Shown here one piece after another: positions 34,036 through 44,163 of a stretch of DNA of 64,000 nucleotides. The stretch is from CAVTLG01 sp963735495 (GTDB lineage: Bacteria > Chloroflexota > Ktedonobacteria > Ktedonobacterales > Ktedonobacteraceae): contig CAVTLG010000014.1 in NCBI GenBank assembly GCA_963735495.1, positions 1,116,001-1,180,000 of the forward strand. The letters are read 5' to 3'. Both the position numbers and the translations under genes were made by a program. Positions within the stretch are counted from its first letter, which is position 1. Each line of letters begins with the position of its first letter. The notes below the pieces were generated by a model that saw only the letters and a program-made list of their open reading frames with translations, did no database searches and was not told where the DNA came from.

Positions 34036-36051
34036 AAAGAAACGATTCAGGTGATTTCAGTGTGCTTTATATCGAAGCGGGCGACGAACGGGCGACGCTT
34101 TTCCCGTTGCTTGCTGCGCAAAAGAAGCCTGTGGTCATTATGCTGGCTGAGCAGTCGCATGTCTTTCAGCGGCCAGATGATTTTACGACGCTCAAGCATA
34201 TCAGGCGTCAGCTGGATTTGCCCATTGTTTTTGTGATTCCGTACAGTGGGCATCTCGCGCAGCAGGCCGCTCGCAACGGTTTCCCCGTCTATCTCTCTAT
34301 GGATGCACTGGCTGATGCGCTGAGTAGCGGACAATTGCAGCGCCAGCGCACCCAGGGCAGGACGACAGCTCCCCTGGCCCACAACATACTGGCTGATGAT
34401 GCCGTGCGTGTGGCAACTCATAGGGAGCAAGGAATGCCTGAGGATGGCATGCCGCATCTAGCGGTAAACCGCGATCAGATGACACCCCTGCCCGATACGT
34501 GGCGTGTTGATGAAGCTGTGCGTGTTGCTACCGATATCAGGCAGGGCACGCCCAGGGATGGTGTCTCGCGCGTAGCTAATCGCAGTCAGACGACGCCGCT
34601 ATCCGATACACGACGTATTTCGAGCGATCTGAGCCAGGTCACGCCGCGCAATGGCATGTACCGTGTCCCGACCGATACGCCGAGGCCAGCGCCCGAAAAA
34701 AACGATACCTCTGTCCTTGCCAGAAGAGCCGCTGCCCCCTCAAAAGAGCGTGCCGCTTGCAGCGCCTCCACCATTGTCGCCATATCGACCCCCAATATTC
34801 GGATCGCAGCGTCGTTTCCCGTTTTTGCTCGTTATGATAACAGTTGCCGTCATCGCCGCCAGTCTGGGCTTCTTCCTGGTACAGAGCCATACATTGACGA
34901 ATAAAGTGGCTGCACTTCCCACTGTGGTAGGGCATATCGCCTTTGCGAGCAGTGAGCAGGTGAACGAAACGAGTAGCCAGGGCATTGAGGATGAAGTGGT
35001 TATCGATCTGGCCAACGTTCCCAATCCCGCGCCGGGTACCCAGTATTATGCCTGGTTACTGGGCGATGCAAGTCAGAGCGATCCTCTGTCAATAGCGTTG
35101 GGCGTACTGCCCGTCACGAACGGTCATGCCTACCTCTTTTATAAGGGAGATGCACAGCACACCAATCTGTTACAGATCACGAGCCGTTTTCTGGTGACGG
35201 AAGAAGATAGCAGTGTACCGCCGATAGCCCCATCGCCTGATCTATCGAACTGGCGCTACTACGGAGCGTATTCGACGACGCCCATCAATAGTTCTGATAA
35301 CCCGAAGCATTTTAGCTACCTGGACCATCTGCGTCACCTGCTGGCGGCGGACCCTACTTTGAACGAACTGGCGTTGCCTGGTGGCTTGAATAACTGGTTC
35401 TACATCAATACGAGCAAACTCCTTGAGTGGGTGAGCAGCCAGCGCGATACATGGGAGCAAACGAAAGACACCGCCTTTGTGCGTCGGCAGACCACGCGCG
35501 TGCTTGAATACCTGGACGGAACCTCTTTTACCTATATGGACTTACCGCTTAACTCTCCGCTGCTGGTTAGTGAGCGCTTAGCCAGAGTTGGTCTATTGCA
35601 GGTTGATGGACCAGACCAGGAGCCGCCTGATTATGTCGATCATATCGCCGTCCATCTCAATGGCCTCTTGCAATCCAGTAGTGCGACGCCTGCGGTGCGC
35701 AATAATATCGCTGCTATCACCGCTGCCATGAGTAATGTGCAGTACTGGCTCACGCAATTGCGCCATGACGCGCAGCAGATCGTGAAGATGAATGATGCGC
35801 AGCTCAAACAAGCATCGACACTGACCTTGCTCAACGACATGATTACCAACGCCAATTACGCGTATGCTGGTGAATTTGATCCAAGCACCAACACGATGCG
35901 CGAGGGTGTGACCTGGATTCACGGTCAGATGCAAACACTGACAACGTTGAGCATCTCGCGCTACAGTGCGAACTCCAACGGGTCATCCAAGCAAGAGATT
36001 TCCGGTGCCGGTCAGCCTAGAGCATTTGTACCTTATGGAGTAAAAAGATGA
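34032..36051 (+). CDS. Single-pass membrane protein with RskA-like extracytoplasmic domain, frameshifted at A7
   Basis: Two overlapping frames make one protein of about 672 residues. The first 90 residues are a small alpha/beta domain ('VLYIEAGDERATLFPLLAAQ', 'LPIVFVIPYSGHLAQQAARN'). A repetitive linker follows with recurring 'RVATDIRQGTPRDG'-type units, then a proline-rich stretch, one membrane helix 'FPFLLVMITVAVIAASLGFF', and an outer domain. 'GTQYYAWLLGDASQSDPLSI' and 'FLVTEED' there resemble anti-sigma RskA-type outer domains. The frame must change by one base at the A7 run 34696-34702; one A fewer restores a single reading frame. The ATG overlaps the stop of the previous gene. Confidence 0.65.
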
Positions 36052-36232
36052 CGTATGGCCATAAAATCATATACACTCGCTCAATTGAGGCCGCTATTCG
36101 CGCGAGGAGGATTCCTCGCGCTCGCTATCGTTCACCGGTAATGATATTTTTATATAGTCACAACTTTGTCACGTTTTATTGAAAAATATTGTTTCCGTAT
36201 ATATATGTGTATAGTGCTGCATAGAGGAGAAA

Positions 36233-37039
36233 ATGGTACGTATGAGTAAACGTTTCGTGACATACACCGCTCTGAGCATACTTATCCTCGGCGGACTATT
36301 TGCTGGCCTCTTTACGGGTGCAATCCAGAAGTCGCTGACCCTGCCTATGGTGGAAGCTATGATGCAGATGGGCACTACTAGAAATCAAGCGCGTACGATG
36401 GCGAAAATTGTACCAACTGCTACGGCAACGACACAAACGCAGGTGGCAGCCAATCTCCTGGCGCAGGACACCTTTCAGCGTGCGAATCAAGCCTTGTGGG
36501 GTACCGCTTCGGATGGACGACAGTGGGGTGGCGACGCCAATACGCAGCAGGCCTTCTCTATTGTCGGTGCGGCGGGACAGATCGCGCAGAGCCAAGGCAC
36601 CTTGAATGCGGTGCTTGGTCCGATCAACACCAACACGGATGTGCTCATGAGTGGCATGGTCAATCAATTTGGCGATGGCGTCAACTTTGGCTGTGTATTG
36701 CGTTGGACCAATGGCAACAACTTCTATAAGGCGCTGCTCAACGGGAGCAATCTGACGATCATTAAGCAAGTCAAGGGGCAGGGAGCGCAAGTAGCTACCG
36801 TGCCATTCAAAGCGCAAGGTGGTGTGGTCTATAGCATAGATTTTCGTGCTATTGGGGCGATGTTGTTTGCCAGCGCCTGGCGCAGCGGTACAACCAGACC
36901 GGCAAACTGGATGATCGTCACTACCGATAACTCCTTGCTGTCTGGCCAGGCTGGTATCCGTGTGGTGGTCCAGACTGCTACGGTGGTGAATATTACGGCA
37001 TTTACCGCCTCGCTCGCCACGATGGGGGATATGTCATAG
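36233..37039 (+). CDS. Secreted or membrane-anchored protein with lectin/LamG-like domain
   Basis: A 268-residue protein with an N-terminal membrane segment, 'FVTYTALSILILGGLFAGLF', that is a signal peptide or anchor, then a beta-rich domain. 'LLAQDTFQRANQALWGTASD', 'GVNFGCVLRWTNGNNFYKAL' and 'GQAGIRVVVQTATVVNITAF' follow the pattern of concanavalin-like domains that bind sugars. 'gaggag' precedes ATG 36233; ATG 36242 is an alternative. It lies 30 bases before the PP2C gene in the same direction. It may be the outside ligand-binding part of the system. Confidence 0.6.
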   Translation: MVRMSKRFVTYTALSILILGGLFAGLFTGAIQKSLTLPMVEAMMQMGTTRNQARTMAKIVPTATATTQTQVAANLLAQDTFQRANQALWGTASDGRQWGGDANTQQAFSIVGAAGQIAQSQGTLNAVLGPINTNTDVLMSGMVNQFGDGVNFGCVLRWTNGNNFYKALLNGSNLTIIKQVKGQGAQVATVPFKAQGGVVYSIDFRAIGAMLFASAWRSGTTRPANWMIVTTDNSLLSGQAGIRVVVQTATVVNITAFTASLATMGDMS

Positions 37040-37069
37040 GGCATTTGTATGCAATTGTGGAGGGATGAG

Positions 37070-38803
37070 ATGATCGAACAGTTGAACACAGCATATATAC
37101 AGTATCGCCGGGTCAAAGCGCTAGTATTGCTTGGGCTGCTGACGGCAGGAATTCTGCTGTATAGTCTCTCGGGAGGATTTCCGCCCTGGGCCTGGCGTTT
37201 TCTGTTCCAGGTACTGCCGCAGCTCTCCCGTCTCTGGTCCGTGCAGGGAGCGGCATTGCTGCTGCCACTGTTTGGTTTAATGCTCCTTTCCGTGGCGTTG
37301 CTCGTACTGTGGATTATCATCATCACCCTGATCTGCAAAGTCATCATACACTGGCAGCGTGATGCCGCCGACCAGCAACGCTTTGAGGGAGACTTACGCG
37401 AAGCCGAACGCCTGGCAGATGAAGGTCTTGCCACAGAAGCGGTCTATGCTCAATACAATCAGCGTACCGAGCAGGTGCCAGTAGCTGCCCCGCCAGCGCA
37501 GGCGCGGCAAAGAGCCAATACCCGGCCCACGCGTGAGCCCGGATCATCCATAACGCCTGTGCCCTCCACCTATCCGCCACCAGTGACGCGACCGCAGACT
37601 GCGCGTCGGGTAAGCGTCCCTCCTGCTGCCATGCGGGCGCAAGGCATGCGTGGGCAAGCGGAAGTCTATGCACAGGGACCATACGCCGCGCCTGCCCATA
37701 CGGCGTTCGTGGGTCATCAACTGCGCATCGTCCAATCACCACTTGTCGACGATCCTGTTGACGAGGTGGATAGTTACGGGGATGATGCACCCAGCCCTGT
37801 CTCGTGGCAAGATGTGACCAGGCGGCGGCGGCGTGCTGAGTGGGATGAAGAAGATACGTTGGATGTTGCTCAACATGATACAATGCCTGTTCCCGCAGCC
37901 GTGTTTGAGGAGGACAGCGCTGTGTTTGAGGAGGATGAAGATAGTCTTGCGGATTTTGCTACGCAGCCGGGACGAGACACTGAAGAGCCTGTCGTACCTG
38001 AGGTGCCCTTGCAACTCGTCGTTGGCATTGGGCTGGACCCTGGTATCACGCGCAAAGATGCTCCGAACGAGGACAGTCTCTTTGCTATTCAGGGTATGCG
38101 TGTCACCGATGCTGGTCCGACGCCGGCTGGCCTGTTTGTCGTGGCCGATGGTATGGGTGGACATGCCAACGGACGCGAGGCTAGTCGACTGGCTATTCGC
38201 TCGCTAACTGAGATCATTGTGCCAGAACTGTTGCGGGATGTCAGCGGAGAAGGCGTGCTGGGTGAAGACATTTTCCTGGCGATGTTGAAGGAGGGTGTGC
38301 ACCGTGCCAATCTTGCCATTTATAAGCGCAATCGAGAACGCCCGCAGATGATGGGTACCACAGTGACCGCTGTCCTTATCGCCAATGCCACGGCCTATGT
38401 GATGAATGTCGGTGATAGCCGCACCTACCTCTATCGTACCGACGAGGGACTGAAGCAGTTGACGCGTGATCATTCGCTGGTCGCGCGGCTGGTAGAAGAT
38501 GGTACAATCACGCGTGATGAGGTCTACACGCATCCACGGCGTAACCAGATCTATCGTTGTTTGGGAGAGCGTGCGTCGGTGGAGATGGATACACTAATCA
38601 AGCCATTGCAGGCTGGCGATAGCCTGATCCTCTGCTCGGACGGACTGTGGGAGATGGTGCGTGATGGTTCGATTGAAAACATCGTCGCCTCATCTGCCCA
38701 CCCGACGCTGGCCAGCAGCGCGCTTGTACAGGAAGCGCTCAAGCATGGCGGCGCTGACAACATCAGCGTTATCGTCGTTGGCATCGCAGAGACGGAAGAG
38801 TAG
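37070..38803 (+). CDS. PP2C-type Ser/Thr phosphatase with N-terminal two-helix membrane module
   Basis: A 577-residue protein. Two membrane helices near residues 15-95 contain 'LSGGFPPWAWRFLFQVLPQL', the same module as in the EamA-like fusion at 32383. A 200-residue disordered, proline- and acid-rich linker follows. The C-terminal 250 residues are a complete PP2C/PppA phosphatase: 'NEDSLFAIQ', 'VVADGMGGHANGREAS', 'MGTTVTAVLI', 'MNVGDSRTYLYR', 'CSDGLWEMV' and 'GGADNISVIVVG' supply the metal-binding aspartates. ATG 37070 is chosen because 'ggaggg' precedes it. It would dephosphorylate targets of a membrane Ser/Thr kinase; no kinase is in the window. Confidence 0.9.
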   Translation: MIEQLNTAYIQYRRVKALVLLGLLTAGILLYSLSGGFPPWAWRFLFQVLPQLSRLWSVQGAALLLPLFGLMLLSVALLVLWIIIITLICKVIIHWQRDAADQQRFEGDLREAERLADEGLATEAVYAQYNQRTEQVPVAAPPAQARQRANTRPTREPGSSITPVPSTYPPPVTRPQTARRVSVPPAAMRAQGMRGQAEVYAQGPYAAPAHTAFVGHQLRIVQSPLVDDPVDEVDSYGDDAPSPVSWQDVTRRRRRAEWDEEDTLDVAQHDTMPVPAAVFEEDSAVFEEDEDSLADFATQPGRDTEEPVVPEVPLQLVVGIGLDPGITRKDAPNEDSLFAIQGMRVTDAGPTPAGLFVVADGMGGHANGREASRLAIRSLTEIIVPELLRDVSGEGVLGEDIFLAMLKEGVHRANLAIYKRNRERPQMMGTTVTAVLIANATAYVMNVGDSRTYLYRTDEGLKQLTRDHSLVARLVEDGTITRDEVYTHPRRNQIYRCLGERASVEMDTLIKPLQAGDSLILCSDGLWEMVRDGSIENIVASSAHPTLASSALVQEALKHGGADNISVIVVGIAETEE

Positions 38804-39260
38804 ACAAACAGAGCAATCTATGATGATTTGATGGTCTGAATATGTTTCAATACATTGCACGCAGTTTCTTTTCCACGTCTCAGGCAACTCCGCGAGATTG
38901 TTTGCTCTCCACTTTTCGCGGACTTTTTTATGCAATTGTCCCTCTTTCCCGCTAGAGAATTGCCGCTGTATCCCTTATCTTCTCAACAGGGTGCATGGCA
39001 AGTGAGCTGTGGTGGAACCAGACGGTTTGCTTATCGCCAAACAGCTAGTCGAACGCATGTATGCATACTAGTGGTTGTTCTCCTGCACCCCATCTTGTTA
39101 TCCTCGTGGCAGTAAAACGAACGGCTTAGCAATTCTCACAATTAGATTCGCTTTTGGATCAGATAACGGAACGAGATCAATGCCAGTATGATCATGAAAT
39201 CTGGTATTGGAATGGTGTGATTCAAGTCTGAACAGTTTCGACCTTTTTTATACGGGTTCT
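38804..39260. other. Intergenic, no clear gene
   Basis: About 455 bases. A plus-strand frame near 38855-39115 lacks a ribosome site and family likeness and is not called. There is no obvious terminator hairpin with a T-run after the PP2C gene. Confidence 0.5.
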
Positions 39261-39929
39261 CTACTGGCCAGCTGGTGACGCATTGTATCCAGGAGGCGCA
39301 GAGCCATTATGCTCATCGAAGGTAGGAGGCCCATCGGCAGCGCTAGTGTTATAGTCAGGTATAATCGGTACGTAACGGCCTCGTTCCTCTGCTAGGTCTC
39401 CAATTAATGTATTCCACTCTTGCTGTTGAGTGTTATCTCTTGCCGCATGTGTGTGTGCAGTCAATTCCCAAGCTTCGAGTACCTGAGCGAAATCAGTGTG
39501 TGCTTTTCTTCCGGAAGGATCTTGATATCGTTTATATTTAGTATCAATCGGTGTTATTTGGTTGTTGAGACTGCTCAGATACATTTCGGAAGTCGTATGA
39601 TGTTGGTTATATAGTCCATCAATCCTCTCTCTTTGCGTATTTAGCATATCTCTTGCAGCATTTGCCTCATTGTCTGCCATGTGGGGAAGCCAGTAAGCTT
39701 CCCAGTTATTTACTTCTGTATGTTCTTCTGTGTATCTGTAATATGCCCTGTGACTTGGCGCTTGAATTTTCTCTACGATTGCATTATATTTGTCGGTTAG
39801 ATATTTTTGTCTTGTCTCAATGCTTAAATCCTTGATTGCGTCAAAATCATTACCTTTTTTGTTATCCCTATTATCTCTTCTTCGATCACCTCTGTCACCT
39901 TGTCTATGGCTACTTTGTTGTACTTCCAT
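39261..39929 (-). CDS. Hydrophilic hypothetical protein
   Basis: A 222-residue charged protein, 'MEVQQSSHRQGDRGDRRRDN', helical in the middle and proline-rich at the end ('GPPTFDEHNGSAPPGYNASP'). No signal peptide or membrane helix. It is AT-rich compared with its neighbours, much like the coiled-coil genes at 1400-6889, which may point to acquired DNA. No family was recognised. 'aaagtgag' stands before the ATG at a long spacing. Confidence 0.5.
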   Translation of the reverse strand: MEVQQSSHRQGDRGDRRRDNRDNKKGNDFDAIKDLSIETRQKYLTDKYNAIVEKIQAPSHRAYYRYTEEHTEVNNWEAYWLPHMADNEANAARDMLNTQRERIDGLYNQHHTTSEMYLSSLNNQITPIDTKYKRYQDPSGRKAHTDFAQVLEAWELTAHTHAARDNTQQQEWNTLIGDLAEERGRYVPIIPDYNTSAADGPPTFDEHNGSAPPGYNASPAGQ

Positions 39930-40409
39930 AAACTGTATCTCACTTTCTCTGTTTTCGCCTTATTACTTGCTTCTATCCCATTATATATTTCCATGTATAC
40001 CATCTGGAAGCGATATTGTCAATTCGGTAGCGTGGTTGAACTGTGTGCTAGAATAACCTCATGAAAACGAACACCAATTCTCCCAAGTAAGGTCCCCAAC
40101 ATTTTTCCCCAGCAAAATTGGCTCTAACGCGATGAACCAAACAACGTACCAGCGCAACGTGGGGGCGAGTCTCCAATCTGCTGGTGGGTAGCTTTGGTGG
40201 GTACGAAAGATAAAACGACAAAAACACGGTTTCAATTGAGAAATGAGACATCACTCAAAAAACATAAGCGAGATCTGGCATATTCCTGGTGCAAACTATA
40301 GATTCTCTTTTACAAGGGCGTTACAATAGGGAGACACGCAGTTTCTCTTATTATCTGACTGGTATCATCGCAGCAAAAAATACTCTATTGTTGAAGGGAG
40401 TGGCCGCAC
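39930..40409. other. Intergenic, possible remnants
   Basis: About 480 bases without a clear gene. The stretch 40060-40200 has an unusual base mix and reads on the minus strand as 'TLRWYVVWFIALEPILLGKN' with no start, perhaps a gene remnant. The promoter of the aminotransferase gene must lie at the right end. Confidence 0.4.
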
Positions 40410-41615
40410 ATGACTACAGGTGAACCCAGGATGCAGTTTCCTGTGCCACCGGCTATCGAACATCCCGAACTCCTGACCTATCGAGACGAGTTTCCGCTGT
40501 TACAGCGCAAAACGTATTTGAATAGTTGCTCGTTAGGTGCGCTATCGCAGCGTTCTATGCGTGGGGTGTCACAATTTATGGAGACGTGGAATGAGTGGGG
40601 AGCGCACTCCTGGTATGAAATCTGGCTGGGAGAAATCGCGCAGGCGCGGCAAAAATTTGCCACGCTGATCGGTGCCCAGCTCCACGAAGTAGCTATTGCT
40701 CCCAGCGTTTCTGTGGCCTTGAGTTCCATTGCCTCTGCGCTGGATTACACGACGCGCAACAAAGTCGTGCTCACGGATATGGACTTTCCCACGCTGTCCT
40801 ACCAGTGGCTGGCCAAAGCGCGTCTGGGGGTAGAGTGTCGCTTTATCGCCAGCCCTGACCATATCTATGTCGCGCCCGATTTGTTTGACGCTGAAGTTGA
40901 TGATCATACCGCATTAGTTGCCACCTCGCGGGTTTTCTATACCAGTGGCTATATCCAGGACATCCGGGCGGTCGCGGATATTGCGCACACGCATGGAGCC
41001 TATATCCTGGTTGATGATTACCAGGGCACGGGACAGCTTCCTATCAACGTGAATGCGCTGGATATCGACTTTTTAGTCACAGGTACGTTAAAATGGCTCA
41101 TGGGTGGTCCTGGCCTGGCATTTGTCTACATTCGAGAAGGGCTGTTGTCCTCTTTCGAACCGACGATAGCGGGCTGGTTTGGTCATCGCGACCAGTTTCA
41201 GTTTGATAGCCAGTCCCTGGTTTTTAGAGCAGGCGCGGCACGTGTAGAACTGGGCACGCCTGCCATGGCCGCGATCTACGCGGCCAACGGCGGACTTGAT
41301 ATTGTGCAAGAGGCCAGCGTCGAAAGTATCTGTGAGCGTGCGCGCTATCTGACCAATGACCTGATTGCGCGTGCTCGTGAGCATGGTTGGACGGTCTGTG
41401 CGCCGCAAGAGCCGGAGTTGCGCAGTTCAATTGTCACCCTGGCCTTTGAGGAGCCGCTGGAAATTGTACAGGAGCTGCTGGCGCGCAATATTATCACTGA
41501 TGCGCGTCCTGGCTTGCTGCGTATCGCGCCCTATTTTTATAATACCATTGAAGAAAATGCCATTGTAGTAGACGCGCTAGCCGAGATCCTTGAGCGCAAA
41601 AAGAACAAGAGCTAA
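40410..41615 (+). CDS. PLP-dependent class V aminotransferase (cysteine desulfurase/kynureninase-like)
   Basis: A 401-residue fold-type I PLP enzyme. 'RKTYLNSCSLGALSQRSM' is the substrate-binding start of class V enzymes. 'TSRVFYTSGYIQDIRAVADI' and 'AYILVDDYQGTGQLPINV' contain the PLP-ring aspartate region, and 'LVTGTLKWLMGGPGLAFVYI' carries the Schiff-base lysine. There is no catalytic cysteine loop of the SufS/IscS kind at the end, so a desulfurase role is not assured. 'gaaggg' precedes the ATG. A zinc-ribbon gene follows. Confidence 0.85.
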   Translation: MTTGEPRMQFPVPPAIEHPELLTYRDEFPLLQRKTYLNSCSLGALSQRSMRGVSQFMETWNEWGAHSWYEIWLGEIAQARQKFATLIGAQLHEVAIAPSVSVALSSIASALDYTTRNKVVLTDMDFPTLSYQWLAKARLGVECRFIASPDHIYVAPDLFDAEVDDHTALVATSRVFYTSGYIQDIRAVADIAHTHGAYILVDDYQGTGQLPINVNALDIDFLVTGTLKWLMGGPGLAFVYIREGLLSSFEPTIAGWFGHRDQFQFDSQSLVFRAGAARVELGTPAMAAIYAANGGLDIVQEASVESICERARYLTNDLIARAREHGWTVCAPQEPELRSSIVTLAFEEPLEIVQELLARNIITDARPGLLRIAPYFYNTIEENAIVVDALAEILERKKNKS

Positions 41616-41645
41616 TGCAAGTTTTATATATATGGAGGAAGACCC

Positions 41646-42029
41646 ATGCGTTGTCCTGATTGTCATACTGAATATCGAGCAGAAGATCTGTATTGCCGCC
41701 AGTGTGGTACTGATTTGACCACGTCCACGTCCACAAGCATCGTCGCGACGCGCCCAAATCTGCCCGCCATCCTCTATAATCCACAGGTACCACGGAGCGT
41801 AGCCGCCGGAGTTGGAGCGCTCGCGTTAGGGGTGGGCATCGAACTCTTGCGGCGTAACCTGCTGGCACGTTTGAGTCCTGCGCGTGTGATGAGGCAACCA
41901 TTGCCCGTTTTACAGACGGTCAAGGATGCCTTGTTCCCAGCACAAAAGAAGATCATGAAGGTGCCCAGAGGATATGAGATTCACGAAACAGTCGTCTACA
42001 TGCAGCGTGTCATTCGCCGCGAGGACTAG
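41646..42029 (+). CDS. Zinc-ribbon membrane-associated protein
   Basis: A 127-residue protein. The N-terminus is a zinc ribbon with two CxxC knuckles, 'MRCPDCHTEYRAEDLYCRQC'. A short hydrophobic segment 'SVAAGVGALALGVGIELL' may sit in the membrane. 'ggagga' precedes the ATG. Its stop overlaps the GTG start of the BNR lipoprotein gene, so the two are co-translated. No role can be given. Confidence 0.7.
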   Translation: MRCPDCHTEYRAEDLYCRQCGTDLTTSTSTSIVATRPNLPAILYNPQVPRSVAAGVGALALGVGIELLRRNLLARLSPARVMRQPLPVLQTVKDALFPAQKKIMKVPRGYEIHETVVYMQRVIRRED

Positions 42030-43243
42030 TGCTCTCCATGCCGACAACACAGCGGAGATCTGAAGGTCTATGGCTCTTTGTCATCTCGCTTGTTCTGCTG
42101 CTTGTCCTTGCGGCTTGCAGTAGTGGGAGCGTTTTGGGCAGCGGGAGTTGGCAGGCGAGCGGACTACAGGGGCGGCATATTCATACTCTCGCCGTAGATC
42201 CAAAGCATCCGCAAAAGATCTACGCGGGAGATGCGCAGGGAACGCTACTGGTGAGTACTGATGCCGGAACACATTGGCGTGTGCAAGGTACCGTGTTCCG
42301 ACCGCTCTCTGCTCTGGCCTTTAATGCTAGCGGCAAAAAGCTCTATGCGGCTACCGAGCAGGGACTTTTTGTCAGCGCCGATGCCGGTCAGCACTGGAGT
42401 GCCGTGGCAGCTCCTGGCTTGCCAGTTACGAGCGATACTGCCCTGGCTTTTGACCCACATGCGCCGCAAGTGATCTACGCTGGGACGGCTCAGCAAGGCG
42501 TTTTTACCAGCACGAATGGTGGCAGTAGCTGGACCGCCCTACGTAGTGGTCTCCCGCAGAATGTCAGCATCAATGGTTTAACCTACGATGCCGATCAGCA
42601 TCAACTATGGGCCGCGACCTCTGCCGGTATCTATCGTTCAGACGCAAGAGCGTCCTGGCGCGCCTTCAACACTGGTCTGCCAGCGCACCTGGCGATCAAT
42701 GTGGTACAAGTTGCCGACGCGATTGGTGGACCGCGTGGATTGGTCTACGCAGGAGCTACGCGTGGTTTCTTCCGTTCGCAAGATGTTGGTGCGCACTGGA
42801 GCGTTGGTCAGGACTCGCTCTCGCAGGTCAGCGTTTACGCATTACTCCCAGATTTTCGTACAACTGCGACGAACTCGCTCTACGCTGGAGTCAGCATCGG
42901 AGTACTGCAGAGCGATGATGGGGGATCGACCTGGAACGTCGTGGCAACTGGTTTCCCCAAAGATCAGGCTGCCTACGCGCTTGCCATGGGAGCGACCAAC
43001 GATACACAGTTATATGTGGCGGCAAATAATGTCTATCTTTATCCTGGCAGTGGTACGGGGAGTAGTAGTGTGGATCTGGCACATCTGATACCCATTCTCT
43101 TACTGCTAGGCTTCTTGTATGGGCTAGCCAACATTGGTCGGCGAGGACGCAAGCAGCGCTTGCCAAAGCCCGCTCCAGAGCCAGCGACAGAGGCTACATC
43201 TCCGCCTGTAGAGCCACCTCCGCCTGATCCTGCTTCATCATGA
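42029..43243 (+). CDS. BNR/Asp-box repeat lipoprotein
   Basis: A 404-residue surface protein. The signal peptide ends in the lipobox 'LVLAACSSGS', so C30 should carry lipid. The body is a beta-propeller with repeated Asp-box units: 'VSTDAGTHWRV', 'VSADAGQHWSA', 'TSTNGGSSWTA', 'RSQDVGAHWSV' and 'QSDDGGSTWNV'. A membrane helix, 'LIPILLLLGFLYGLANI', and a proline-rich tail end the protein, an unusual second anchor. Start GTG 42029 overlaps the preceding stop. Its last 50 bases overlap the convergent MBL gene. Relatives include sialidase-like and photosystem-assembly propellers, but the catalytic residues of sialidases are not evident. Confidence 0.8.
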   Translation: MLSMPTTQRRSEGLWLFVISLVLLLVLAACSSGSVLGSGSWQASGLQGRHIHTLAVDPKHPQKIYAGDAQGTLLVSTDAGTHWRVQGTVFRPLSALAFNASGKKLYAATEQGLFVSADAGQHWSAVAAPGLPVTSDTALAFDPHAPQVIYAGTAQQGVFTSTNGGSSWTALRSGLPQNVSINGLTYDADQHQLWAATSAGIYRSDARASWRAFNTGLPAHLAINVVQVADAIGGPRGLVYAGATRGFFRSQDVGAHWSVGQDSLSQVSVYALLPDFRTTATNSLYAGVSIGVLQSDDGGSTWNVVATGFPKDQAAYALAMGATNDTQLYVAANNVYLYPGSGTGSSSVDLAHLIPILLLLGFLYGLANIGRRGRKQRLPKPAPEPATEATSPPVEPPPPDPASS

Positions 43244-44138
43244 CCCATTGTAGCACCGCAGCTACATTTTGTTCATGTACCGAACGGTAAAAGGCTGGAT
43301 CTTCTACCTGCTCAGGTCGTGCTACCGCTTCTGTGGAAGGATAACCAATCAGCGTTGCTGCGTGTGCCAGGTCGGTGCTTGTTGCCTGATGGGTAGCCAG
43401 CCACAAATGGCAGCGACGCTCTATTGCGCGCACATACACCAGGTTTTCTGCAATGATGACTGGACTGTTTATCTTGCCATGCGAACAGAGTACTGTGCGC
43501 GGTTGGAGGGCCAGAAAGCGCTCCAGTGTTGTCAGCATAGGTCGTACACCCTGTGCATTTTCTATCTGTGGGAGTGGATATTCCACAGCGTCAAACGCCA
43601 GCAGCAAGCGCAACTCGGGTATCCATACTGCCAGGTGGTCCGCACAGTGGCCGGGAGCTGATAGTAGTTCAAGTGTCAGGTCGTCGTCATGAATAGTGTA
43701 GCGCTGTGTAAACGTCTGATCTGGCGGCGTGAGCGCGACCTGCTGGAACGTGGCAAAGCGAGCCTGGTAGTCCGCCAGTTCTGCCTGTGCTTCTGCGGAC
43801 TGCAAGCGCTCCCGGCAACGTTCGTGAGCTATAATCGGCGCTTTCCGTGTGCCGGTGAAATAACAGTTGCCCCAGCAGTGATCCCAATCGGCGTGGCTAT
43901 TGATGACGATGAGTTGCCGTCCTGACAGCTCACTGTGAACCGTGTGTAGCATGCTTGCTACATCCTCGGGACAGAGTAGCGTGTCGCAGACGACGACGTA
44001 ATGCCTGCTAATAATAATGTAAGCATCTACTTGCATACTGTCGAACTCGCCCGGCGCGCTAAAATAGCGTCGGAATACCCGTATGTGCTTATCCTCTACG
44101 AGATCATGCACAGGTATGACGCTATCTGGCATTTTCAT
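43194..44138 (-). CDS. MBL-fold metallo-hydrolase
   Basis: A 314-residue metallo-beta-lactamase-fold protein. The metal motif reads 'VINSHADWDHCWGNCYF' (HxxxDH), with a further histidine in 'LLSAPGHCADHLAVWIP' and an aspartate in 'LLLAFDAVEYPLP'. It likely hydrolyses a small thioester or lactone-type compound; the substrate is unknown. It converges with the BNR lipoprotein gene with a 50-base overlap. Confidence 0.85.
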   Translation of the reverse strand: MKMPDSVIPVHDLVEDKHIRVFRRYFSAPGEFDSMQVDAYIIISRHYVVVCDTLLCPEDVASMLHTVHSELSGRQLIVINSHADWDHCWGNCYFTGTRKAPIIAHERCRERLQSAEAQAELADYQARFATFQQVALTPPDQTFTQRYTIHDDDLTLELLSAPGHCADHLAVWIPELRLLLAFDAVEYPLPQIENAQGVRPMLTTLERFLALQPRTVLCSHGKINSPVIIAENLVYVRAIERRCHLWLATHQATSTDLAHAATLIGYPSTEAVARPEQVEDPAFYRSVHEQNVAAVLQWVMMKQDQAEVALQAEM

Positions 44139-44163
44139 AACACCACCATTTCTTATAGTAATA

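Noticed and set aside
34693..34704. A AAA AAC slippery heptamer suggesting programmed -1 frameshifting in the RskA-like gene
   Set aside because: The two frames need a +1 (or -2) change, not -1, so the classic signal gives the wrong frame. A one-base indel in the A7 run explains it better.
38855..39115. An 86-codon plus-strand frame after the PP2C gene
   Set aside because: No ribosome site, mixed composition and no family likeness.
40048..40254. A 68-codon minus-strand frame before the aminotransferase
   Set aside because: It has no ribosome site or recognised domain. The region looks like a remnant, so no gene is called.
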